Source of the DNA: an uncultured Eubacteriales bacterium
GTDB lineage: Bacteria > Bacillota > Clostridia > Christensenellales > CAG-138
DNA: 34,372 nt
Assembly: GCA_902802805.1 (NCBI GenBank)
Contig: CADCNE010000007.1
Span: 1 to 34,372, forward strand
Direction: 5' to 3'
Shown: piece after piece, positions 28,458 through 34,372 of the stretch
Numbering within the stretch: position 1 is the first letter of the stretch
How the letters are laid out: every line of letters starts with the position of its first letter
The notes under the pieces: model-generated
What the model saw: only the letters and a program-made list of their open reading frames with translations
The model's database searches: none
What the model was told of the DNA's origin: nothing
Made by a program: the position numbers and the translations under genes

Positions 28458-29402
28458 ATGAGAGATTGCTCGAGACCCATCTGCATATTCCTGGCGTGTC
28501 TGATGCTGCTGGCCATGCCCGGCTGTCAAAGGCAGGAAGCCCAGGCCTACGGCCCGGCGGCGACGCCTGAGGCGGCCATCGCCACCGCCACGCCGGAGCC
28601 TACCGCGGTCACGGTGCCCATCACCATGGCCCCCACCTTCACCCCCAGCCCTACGCCCACCGCGTCTCCGACCCCTACGCCGGAGCCTACCATGACGCCG
28701 CGACCCACCCCCAGCCCCACGCCCACCTCCGTACCCATGGACCGGCGGGACTTTGAGACCGAGGTCCGGGAAGTGCTCTTCCCCCTGTGGGCCGGGGAGC
28801 CGGAGCCCACGCCCACCGTGGAGCCCCTCGCCACGCCGGACGTCCGGGCGGAGGCCATGGGCGGTCTCGCCGCCATGGTCTTTGCCAACGTGGCCATCCT
28901 CGAAAAGCCCAATGAGACCGCCAACGTGCTGGGACGGGAGTCCTATCACCTGGTGTACGTCCACAACATCAAAAAGGATTACTACTACGTCACCACCCAG
29001 GAGGGCCGGACGGGCTATGTGAAGGCCACCCAGCTGACGCCCCTTTCCGAGGCCGACGTGGAGGCGTACCTTTCCTCCGCCATGCAGCTCACCTACACCG
29101 CCCACCGGTATTCCCCCGACGCCTTCGTGGAGGAGCTGGCGGCCGTGGAGAGCATGGGGGACATGGAGGAGCGGATCTACCTCGCTTTGTGCCGCCTGGG
29201 CCTGGATTTCGAGCCCTACTACTACCGGGTGTTCAAAAAGGACCTGCAGGACGACACCAAGTATCCCCTGTACTATAAGGACGAAAACTACAACTCCCTG
29301 CGCTTCAAGCTGTTCAACTCCACGGGGAGCCTGGTGTACTTCGAAGATCCTGTTCTTCAGCGAGCTCCCCAAGCGGAGCAACGGCGTCATGGAGGGCTGT
29401 GA
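28458..29402 (+). CDS. NlpC/P60 lipoprotein, N-terminal part of a broken gene
   Basis: The product (314 residues) starts with a lipoprotein signal (FLACLMLLAMPGC, Cys 23). A Thr/Pro-rich linker (~40-95), an SH3-like module (LEKPNETANVLGRESYHLVYVHN...GRTGYVKATQL) and a region shared with the intact paralogue at 30124-31761 follow. After YNSLRFKLFNSTGSLVYFE it leaves the paralogue's sequence and ends 17 residues later in a wrong frame. By comparison about 20 residues have been deleted there. The catalytic Cys lies in the downstream fragment, so as encoded this part has no peptidase. Confidence 0.82.
   Translation: MRDCSRPICIFLACLMLLAMPGCQRQEAQAYGPAATPEAAIATATPEPTAVTVPITMAPTFTPSPTPTASPTPTPEPTMTPRPTPSPTPTSVPMDRRDFETEVREVLFPLWAGEPEPTPTVEPLATPDVRAEAMGGLAAMVFANVAILEKPNETANVLGRESYHLVYVHNIKKDYYYVTTQEGRTGYVKATQLTPLSEADVEAYLSSAMQLTYTAHRYSPDAFVEELAAVESMGDMEERIYLALCRLGLDFEPYYYRVFKKDLQDDTKYPLYYKDENYNSLRFKLFNSTGSLVYFEDPVLQRAPQAEQRRHGGL
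28590..28735 (+). repeat. Low-complexity Thr-Pro coding tract
   Basis: Imperfect repeats of ACSCCC/AGCCCT-type hexamers encode T-P, S-P and E-P dipeptides in the lipoprotein linker. Two similar tracts occur at 31528-31668 and 33127-33310. Confidence 0.7.
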
Positions 29403-30063
29403 GTTCGTGGTGGCCGGACAGCATTCGGGGTATATCACCGACTGCGCGGTGTATCTCGGCAACGACAGCGTCCTGTGCCTCCAGGAGGGGAAGGTGCAGC
29501 AGCTGGACAACTTCGCCTCCAGCCAGCTGTTCAAAAGCTTTGATTCCGCCCGCCGCATCCACCTGGACGTCTACGACGACAAGCAGCTGATCATCGAGGA
29601 CATGATCGCCCAGATCTACGACGTCCTGGGCACGCCCTATCACAACTTCCAGCGCACGGGGGACTTTTCCTTCGACTGCTCGGGGCTCATCTCCTGGCTG
29701 CTGGTGCGCATGGACCTGTATCCCACGGCGTACGTCTACTATCACTGGCTGGAAAGCTCCGCGTCGGGCCTGTCCAACATCCATGAGTACACCTGGAAGG
29801 GAGAGAAGCATGTCAAGATGACCGTGCCGGTGCCCATGGGCACGGAGTTGCAGTCTCTGGACGACTTCGAACGGGGGGACATCATCTTCCTGCTGAAGGC
29901 CCGGGGCGGCAGCATCGGCCATGTGATGATGTATCTCGGCGATGGGCGGGTCATCCACTCCACCTACATCAGCAACAAGTATTCCGGCACTGTGGTGGCC
30001 ATCTTCCGCCGGGAGCTCCAACGGCTCTACTGCATCTCCCTGCGCATCGAAAGCGTTTCCTGA
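29389..30063 (+). CDS. NlpC/P60 peptidase, C-terminal part of the broken gene
   Basis: The frame carries the rest of the gene. It is open from upstream of this ATG (KILFFSELPKRSNGVMEGCEFVV aligns with GDILFFTEALEKGSSGVLDGAEFVV of the paralogue), so the ATG at 29389 is an internal methionine without a good ribosome binding site. It keeps the catalytic FDCSGLISW and the His residues in IGHVMMYLGDGRVIHS, the signature of gamma-D-glutamyl-diamino-acid endopeptidases. Without the lipoprotein signal it would not be exported. Restoring the frame would give one protein of ~550 residues. Confidence 0.78.
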   Translation: MEGCEFVVAGQHSGYITDCAVYLGNDSVLCLQEGKVQQLDNFASSQLFKSFDSARRIHLDVYDDKQLIIEDMIAQIYDVLGTPYHNFQRTGDFSFDCSGLISWLLVRMDLYPTAYVYYHWLESSASGLSNIHEYTWKGEKHVKMTVPVPMGTELQSLDDFERGDIIFLLKARGGSIGHVMMYLGDGRVIHSTYISNKYSGTVVAIFRRELQRLYCISLRIESVS

Positions 30064-30074
30064 AGAGAGCATAT

Positions 30075-30113
30075 AAAAGCGCCTTCCGTCGATATGGCGG
30101 AAGGCGCTTTTTC
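30075..30113. terminator. Bidirectional terminator between the two facing NlpC/P60 genes
   Basis: A 14-bp perfect stem AAAAGCGCCTTCCG (30075-30088)/CGGAAGGCGCTTTT (30098-30111) with a nine-base loop has T-runs on both strands. It sits between the convergent stops at 30063 and 30124. Confidence 0.9.
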
Positions 30114-30123
30114 TGCTGCCGCG

Positions 30124-31761
30124 CTATGGGGTGATGGAATCGATCCGGAGGCTGTTGTTGTAGAGGACCTGCAGGGCGGGGCGGAAATAGGCCACCACCG
30201 TGCCGCCGTATTCCTCGTCGATGCGGGTGGAGTGGATGACCCGGCCGCCCCCCAGGTACACCATCACGTGCCCCACCTGGACGGTCTGCTGGTTTCGGCG
30301 CAAGAACACCAGGTCCCCCCGCTGAAGGGCGTCCATAGAGCTCAGACCCGCCTCCTGGTCTCGCTGGGCGGGGCAGATCAGGCGGATGCGCCGCTCATGA
30401 TGCCAGAAGTAATCGGTGATGCCGGAGAAGCCGGAGGCGTTGGTGCCGGTGAACGTCTGGAAGCCCAGGTATACGGGGGTGATCTCCATGCGCATGAAGA
30501 CCCAGGAGATGAGCCCCGAGCAGTCGAAGGAGTATTCCCCGGTCCGCTGGAAATTGCTGTAGGGGGTGCCGAGACAGTCGTAGATCTGGGCGATGACGTC
30601 CTCGATCAGGGCCTGCTTCTCGTCGAAAACTTCGAGGTGGATGCGGCGGGCGGAGTCCAGCGTCTGCTGGAGTTCGTCGCTCCAGGGCACGGCCTTCAGC
30701 TGCCCGCTGCGAAGGAGCAGGGCCTGGCCGTCCCCCATATACACGCCGCAGCCCGTCAGCGCCCCGGAGTAGGGGCCCTTGACGACGAACTCGGCCCCGT
30801 CCAGCACGCCGCTGCTGCCCTTCTCGAGGGCCTCCGTGAAGAAGAGGATGTCCCCCTTTTGCAGCGGTCCGTCGGCGGGCACGTACTCCCATTGGGTCCG
30901 CTGGCCCTGGTACTGGACCTCAGCTCCGGTGGAGTTGAACAGCTTGAACAGCAGGGAATTGTACACCTCATCCTTGTAGAAGCGGGGGTAGCGCTCGTCG
31001 TCGTCCAGGGCCTTCCGGTACACCCGGTAGTAGACCGGGTCGAAGTCCAGGCCCAGCCGGCCCAGAACGGCGTAGATCCGCTCCGCCATGGACCCCTCGT
31101 CCGCGCCGGTCTGCAGCTCCCGCAGGAAGGCGTCGGGGGTGTAGAGGTCCACGGTCCGCTGAAGCTGTTCCACGGCGTCGAAGTACCGGGCAATGTCCTC
31201 CTCGGTGAGGATCATGCACTGGCTGGCCTTCACATAGCCCGTGAGCCCCTCCTGGGTGGTCACGTAATAGAACTGGCGGTTGTATACGTTGTGGACGTAG
31301 AACAAATGGTAGGACTCCCGCCCCAGGACCCGGGCCAGCTTGTGGGGCCAGGCGAGGATGGGCACGTCGGCGAAGGCCATGGCCCCCATCTTGCCCACGT
31401 CCCCCAGCAGGGGGTTGGGGGTGGACAGGGGCGGCACCGTGGCGGTGGGCTCCGGCGTGCAGCTCATGAGCGGGAACAGCCTATCCTCCACATCCCCGCG
31501 GTCGTCCTGCCGCTGCAGGGGCACCAGCGTGGGCGTGGGGGTCGGCGTCGGTGTCGGCGTGGGCGTCGGCGTCGGGGAAGGCGTGGGCGTAGGGGAGGGG
31601 GTCGGCGTGGGAGAAGGGGTGGCGGTCGGCGTGGGCGTGGGCGCCTCCGTGGGGGCCGGCGTAGGGTCGGCCTCCTGAGGCGCGGCGGGCTCAGCGCAGC
31701 CCGGCAGCAGGAGCAGCGCCACGAGAACGACGGCCATGCACTTTTTCAGAAACGATCTCAT
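30124..31761 (-). CDS. NlpC/P60 family lipoprotein peptidase with SH3-like domain
   Basis: This is a predicted peptidoglycan endopeptidase anchored to the membrane. The 545-residue protein has a lipobox LLPGC (Cys 22), a Thr/Pro-rich linker (~33-78), and an SH3-like domain (~125-185). A second region (~220-350) resembles a degenerate NlpC fold. The active NlpC/P60 domain (~385-540) has C414 in FDCSGLISW and H498 and H510 in VGHVMVYLGGGRVIHS. It is the intact paralogue of the gene at 28458-30063, facing it. The ATG is seven bases downstream of a -10, so the mRNA is probably leaderless. Confidence 0.93.
   Translation of the reverse strand: MRSFLKKCMAVVLVALLLLPGCAEPAAPQEADPTPAPTEAPTPTPTATPSPTPTPSPTPTPSPTPTPTPTPTPTPTPTLVPLQRQDDRGDVEDRLFPLMSCTPEPTATVPPLSTPNPLLGDVGKMGAMAFADVPILAWPHKLARVLGRESYHLFYVHNVYNRQFYYVTTQEGLTGYVKASQCMILTEEDIARYFDAVEQLQRTVDLYTPDAFLRELQTGADEGSMAERIYAVLGRLGLDFDPVYYRVYRKALDDDERYPRFYKDEVYNSLLFKLFNSTGAEVQYQGQRTQWEYVPADGPLQKGDILFFTEALEKGSSGVLDGAEFVVKGPYSGALTGCGVYMGDGQALLLRSGQLKAVPWSDELQQTLDSARRIHLEVFDEKQALIEDVIAQIYDCLGTPYSNFQRTGEYSFDCSGLISWVFMRMEITPVYLGFQTFTGTNASGFSGITDYFWHHERRIRLICPAQRDQEAGLSSMDALQRGDLVFLRRNQQTVQVGHVMVYLGGGRVIHSTRIDEEYGGTVVAYFRPALQVLYNNSLRIDSITP
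31528..31668 (-). repeat. Thr-Pro tract of the NlpC/P60 lipoprotein
   Basis: A near-tandem hexamer array (GGCGTC/GGCGTG on the plus strand) encodes an uninterrupted run of TP and SP dipeptides. It is prone to slippage in whole codon pairs, so length may vary between strains. Confidence 0.75.
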
Positions 31762-31768
31762 TACCGAC

Positions 31769-31797
31769 AGTATACCAGTCGAGCCGTGCTCCGTAAA
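31769..31797 (-). promoter_or_regulatory. Promoter of the intact NlpC/P60 gene, leaderless type
   Basis: On the minus strand TTTACG (31797-31792) and TATACT (31774-31769) have a 17-bp spacer. The ATG at 31761 is seven bases after the -10. The -35 lies just after the stop of the upstream gene. Confidence 0.75.
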
Positions 31798-31800
31798 GGG

Positions 31801-32298
31801 TCAGCGAACGTCGGCGTCGGGAGGCAGGTGCGCGAGGAGGAACGCTTTCACTTCCTCATAATCCTCCGGGGGGATGTACAGCACCACGCCGAGACCCAGA
31901 CGGATGGCGTCGTACTGAGGGAGAAGCTTCACCTTGCGCATACGGGCGAAGGTGTGGGGGCCGGCGGTCTTGCTCCGGTAGGTGATGATCTTCTCCTGGT
32001 CCATGGAGAAGGGCAGGGGGTCGTCCCCCACCAGGAACAGGATCCCGGCGATCAGCAGGAACATGCCCAGAAACAGGGCGTCCACCATCAGCGGCATGCT
32101 CCAGACGGACATGTCCCGGCTGGGCGGACCCACGATGAGAAGGCCTACCGTGCTGAGGATGGCCATGATGAGGAACACCTCGCCCATGATGATCAGGGCG
32201 TGCCTGTTGCGGCGGGGGTTCATCCGGTATTTCCAGCGATAGACCCCGTCTTCGCCTTGGGTCACCCGATCAGGGAACTCGTGGATATCATAGAACAT
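31801..32298 (-). CDS. Two-TM membrane protein with PH-like (YcxB-type) C terminus
   Basis: The 165-residue protein has two hydrophobic segments (ALIIMGEVFLIMAILSTVGL, ~34-56, and LMVDALFLGMFLLIAGILFL, ~69-89). A cytosolic C-terminal domain follows, with ITYRSKTAGPHTFARMRKV and VVLYIPPEDYEEVKAFLLAHL. The last block is the pattern of YcxB-like/bacterial PH domains. Role unknown. GAGAGG precedes the ATG. It follows the L,D-transpeptidase gene by 21 bases, so the two are probably co-transcribed. Confidence 0.75.
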   Translation of the reverse strand: MFYDIHEFPDRVTQGEDGVYRWKYRMNPRRNRHALIIMGEVFLIMAILSTVGLLIVGPPSRDMSVWSMPLMVDALFLGMFLLIAGILFLVGDDPLPFSMDQEKIITYRSKTAGPHTFARMRKVKLLPQYDAIRLGLGVVLYIPPEDYEEVKAFLLAHLPPDADVR

Positions 32299-32319
32299 GG
32301 CTCGCTACCTCTCGCTGTA

Positions 32320-33408
32320 TTATGGCGTGGGCGTCTGAGACGCCAGATAGGGGTTGTTGGGGTCCGGGTCCGTGGGGTCCCAGCCGTAGCCCTGCTTGTC
32401 GGTGTAGGGTTCCATCCAGAGGATCTGGGGGGTCCTGGGGGGCGTGGGGCCACGGTCCTTGACCACCCACACGCTGACGGTCTCGAACTGGCTGAGATCG
32501 TAGATATACTTGGCGTCAGCCACCGTCAGCCGCACGCAGCCGTGGGAGGCGGCGGTGCCCAGCTTCTGGTAGGAGCGCATGTTGGTCATGTGATGGGCCT
32601 TAGCCTTGTCGTACCCGGCGTCGTAGTTGATGGGCACGGAGTGGAACAGGTGCCCCTTGTAGAACCGGCAGGCCCAGAACCCGTAGCAGAGGGTGTCCTC
32701 CTCCTCGGAGCCCAGGAGCTTGTACTCGTACCGCTCATAGATGGTGTACTTGCCCACAGGGGTGGCGTTCTTGCCCTTGCCCGAGGAGCAGATCATGATC
32801 CGATCCTCCACCCATTCCCCGTTCTCGGCGTGGAAGGACACCACGGACTGGGAGCCCGTGTAGAGGACCAGCAGCTTTTCCCCCTCCTTGGCGGGCGGAT
32901 CGGCGGGGGTGTAGGAGGGTACCAGGCGGGCATCCTCCACCAGCTGGGCGCCGGGGGCCACACGGCCCTTTTCGTCGGCGGGATAGAGGCCTACCGGCTG
33001 GTCGCCCACCTGGCCGTAGGCAAGGTACATGTCCCTGTCGGGCCAGTAATAGAGGCCGTCCGCGTTGATGCGCTGCAGATACCGGGCGGGCTTCAGGTCC
33101 GAGGATGGGTAACGGACCCAGAAGGGGGCGGGCGTGGGGGAGGGGGTCGGCGTGGGCGTAGGCTCCGGGGTCGGCGTGGGATCCGGCGTGGGGCTGGGCG
33201 TGGGCGTGGGCACCGCCGTGATCAGCACCGCCACCGGCGGCACGGGGCTGGCGGTGGGCGGAGGCGTGGGCGTGGGCGCCGGCGTAGGCGCCGCCGTGGG
33301 CTCGGCCGTGGGGACGGCCTCCACCGTGGCGACGGGCTTTGCGCAGGCCGCCAGGAGCAGCAGCCCCAGGATCCCTATGCACTTTGCCCAAAACGCCCTG
33401 TTCCTCAT
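32320..33408 (-). CDS. L,D-transpeptidase (YkuD domain) lipoprotein
   Basis: L,D-transpeptidases make 3-3 cross-links in peptidoglycan or attach proteins to it. The 362-residue protein has a lipobox LAAC (Cys 22), a Pro/Thr-rich linker (~33-95), a central part (~97-175) and a YkuD domain (~176-318). The catalytic motif SHGCVRL has C291 with H289, and H256 lies in LFHSVP. A Pro-rich tail follows. No clear Shine-Dalgarno is close; GAGGGAAGGG is about 12 bases upstream. It is divergent from the lipoprotein at 33572. Function in wall remodelling is well supported; the exact reaction is not. Confidence 0.93.
   Translation of the reverse strand: MRNRAFWAKCIGILGLLLLAACAKPVATVEAVPTAEPTAAPTPAPTPTPPPTASPVPPVAVLITAVPTPTPSPTPDPTPTPEPTPTPTPSPTPAPFWVRYPSSDLKPARYLQRINADGLYYWPDRDMYLAYGQVGDQPVGLYPADEKGRVAPGAQLVEDARLVPSYTPADPPAKEGEKLLVLYTGSQSVVSFHAENGEWVEDRIMICSSGKGKNATPVGKYTIYERYEYKLLGSEEEDTLCYGFWACRFYKGHLFHSVPINYDAGYDKAKAHHMTNMRSYQKLGTAASHGCVRLTVADAKYIYDLSQFETVSVWVVKDRGPTPPRTPQILWMEPYTDKQGYGWDPTDPDPNNPYLASQTPTP
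33127..33310 (-). repeat. Pro/Thr-rich coding tract of the L,D-transpeptidase
   Basis: Plus-strand GGCGTGGG/GGCGTAGG hexamer-like repeats encode TP, SP and EP dipeptides, interrupted by PVPPVAVLITAVP. It is similar to the tracts at 28590-28735 and 31528-31668. Confidence 0.7.
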
Positions 33409-33433
33409 GCCTTCGGCACCCTTCCCTCGCGTT

Positions 33434-33474
33434 TGAAAAATCTGTACCTATATCTTACTCGGGGCGGGGGCGAA
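33434..33474 (-). promoter_or_regulatory. Candidate promoter of the L,D-transpeptidase operon
   Basis: On the minus strand TTGCTT is followed after 17 bases by TAAGAT. The matches are modest (3/6 and 4/6). The leader would be about 40 bases. No better pair was found in the 163-bp divergent gap. No good promoter for the plus-strand gene at 33572 was identified. Confidence 0.35.
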
Positions 33475-33571
33475 AAGCAACGGCGCTTCTGTAAAATATA
33501 TTTGCTTTTTTAAATTGTTTTAAGATTCGGGGGATAAGATAGAGCCAATGAAACACAGGAGGTATTCGATC

Positions 33572-34372
33572 ATGAAGATGACACATACGCGAGCGTTCAG
33601 CCTGGCCACGGCCCTCTGCCTGCTGCTGGGGCTGGCCCTGGGGTGCAGCAGCGACTCTACGGAACAGGCGGCCAGCCAAACCGCCCAGGCTGCGGCCGGC
33701 ACGAGCCAGACGGAGCAGGCTACGGAGCAGCCCACGGCGAACGACGGCACCTTTACGCCCCCGGAGGGCTTTACCGGCGGCACGCCCCCTCAGGGCTTTC
33801 CCGGGAACTTTGACGGCAGCAATATGCCCAACGGCACGCCCCCCGACGGCTTCAACGGCAATTTCAGCGGCGGCACGCCCCCCCAGGGCTTCTCCGGCAA
33901 CTTTGACGGCAACAATATGCCGGGTGGCACGCCTCCCGACGGCTTCAACGGCAATTTCAACGGCGGCACGCCCCCCCAGGGCTTCAATGGCAACTTTGAC
34001 GGCAACATGCCCAACGGTACCCCGCCCTCCGGCGGCATGGGCGAACCGCCCTCCGGCGGTATGCCCGGCGGCGGCCCCGGGGGTTCCTCCGCTGACGTGA
34101 CCTATTCCGGCGCGGTGGAGATCACCTCCGCGGACAGCCGGAGCAACGAGACCTATGAGAGCACTACCGCTGACCAGAGCGCCCTGCTCATCGCCACGGA
34201 CCAGGCGGTCACCATCACCGACGCCACCGTTAACAAGACCGGCAACTCCGACGGCGGCGACAGCTGCAGCTTCTACGGCCTCAACGCGGCGGTCCTGGTG
34301 AAGGACGGGGCCCAGGTCACCATCACTGGCGGCACCATCACCTCCGACGCCAGCGGCGCCAACGGCGTCTTC
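33572..34372 (+). CDS. Repeat-bearing lipoprotein, probable carbohydrate-binding/beta-helix surface protein (partial)
   Basis: The frame is open from the ATG at 33572 to the window end (267 codons, no stop). AGGAGG (33557-33562) is nine bases upstream. The product has a lipoprotein-like signal (LATALCLLLGLALGC, Cys 25) and an Ala/Gln/Thr-rich linker. Residues ~71-149 are a Gly/Asn/Pro repeat zone, followed by a Gly/Pro-rich stretch. A segment rich in TITD/TITGG turns (VTYSGAVEITSADS..., LLIATDQAVTITDATV, AAVLVKDGAQVTITGG) follows, as in right-handed beta-helix or so-called carbohydrate-binding domain proteins of gut Clostridia. The binding partner is unknown. Confidence 0.85.
   Translation, partial: MKMTHTRAFSLATALCLLLGLALGCSSDSTEQAASQTAQAAAGTSQTEQATEQPTANDGTFTPPEGFTGGTPPQGFPGNFDGSNMPNGTPPDGFNGNFSGGTPPQGFSGNFDGNNMPGGTPPDGFNGNFNGGTPPQGFNGNFDGNMPNGTPPSGGMGEPPSGGMPGGGPGGSSADVTYSGAVEITSADSRSNETYESTTADQSALLIATDQAVTITDATVNKTGNSDGGDSCSFYGLNAAVLVKDGAQVTITGGTITSDASGANGVF
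33782..34018 (+). repeat. 93-bp tandem repeats in the surface lipoprotein gene
   Basis: Two full units (33782-33874, 33875-33967) and one 51-base partial unit (33968-34018). Each encodes 31 residues of the pattern TPPQGF-GNFDG-NMP-G then TPPDGFNGNF-GG. The two halves are themselves similar. Confidence 0.85.

Noticed and set aside
31528..31668. Possible CRISPR-like or tandem regulatory repeat
   Set aside because: The units are hexamers encoding TP dipeptides within a clear gene; there are no spacers.
30094..33513. 1139-residue plus-strand open frame across the NlpC, PH-like and L,D-transpeptidase genes
   Set aside because: It is antisense to three genes with clear signatures. Its Gly/Arg-rich tracts are the complement of Thr-Pro codons.
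33790..34038. Minus-strand repeat-rich frame (PPEGG/KLPLKP pattern)
   Set aside because: It is the antisense of the 93-bp repeats. The plus frame has a lipoprotein signal and a good ribosome binding site.

Overview
The window reads as chromosomal DNA of a GC-rich member of the Firmicutes, class Clostridia (an Oscillospirales- or Christensenellales-like gut lineage; the exact family is my inference). The basis is zinc-type S14, S4 and L36, a KOW protein between map and infA, long-form HPF, a zinc-tailed SecA, and Thr-Pro-rich lipoproteins. No tRNA, rRNA, CRISPR array, insertion sequence or prophage gene was seen.

Region 1 (1-17220) is a nearly unbroken S10-spc-alpha superoperon. tuf ends at a clear terminator. 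A strong sigma-70-type promoter with phased A-tracts and a ~245-nt structured leader then precedes rpsJ-rplC-rplD-rplW-rplB-rpsS-rplV-rpsC-rplP-rpmC-rpsQ-rplN-rplX-rplE-rpsN-rpsH-rplF-rplR-rpsE-rpmD-rplO-secY-adk-map-KOW-infA-rpmJ-rpsM-rpsK-rpsD-rpoA-rplQ, closed by a hairpin terminator. All genes are co-directional and tightly spaced, with Shine-Dalgarno sites or short overlaps.

Region 2 (17221-22225) holds the opposite-strand secA-prfB pair (prfB without the programmed frameshift), two small divergent hypothetical genes, and two copies of a ~135-bp palindromic intergenic element in opposite orientations.

Region 3 (22226-27255) holds apbE and a membrane 4Fe-4S protein whose FMN-binding domain has been broken by an internal deletion; a divergent ATP-grasp ligase/esterase operon on the minus strand; and hpf with its own promoter and terminator.

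Region 4 (27256-34372) is a cell-envelope cluster: a VanZ protein fused to a VOC-like domain, two paralogous NlpC/P60 lipoproteins facing each other (one broken by deletion and frameshift), an L,D-transpeptidase lipoprotein, a small PH-like membrane protein, and the start of a repeat-bearing lipoprotein cut by the window end. Three of these genes have promoters so close to the ATG that leaderless mRNAs are predicted. The proteins point to peptidoglycan remodelling at the cell surface.
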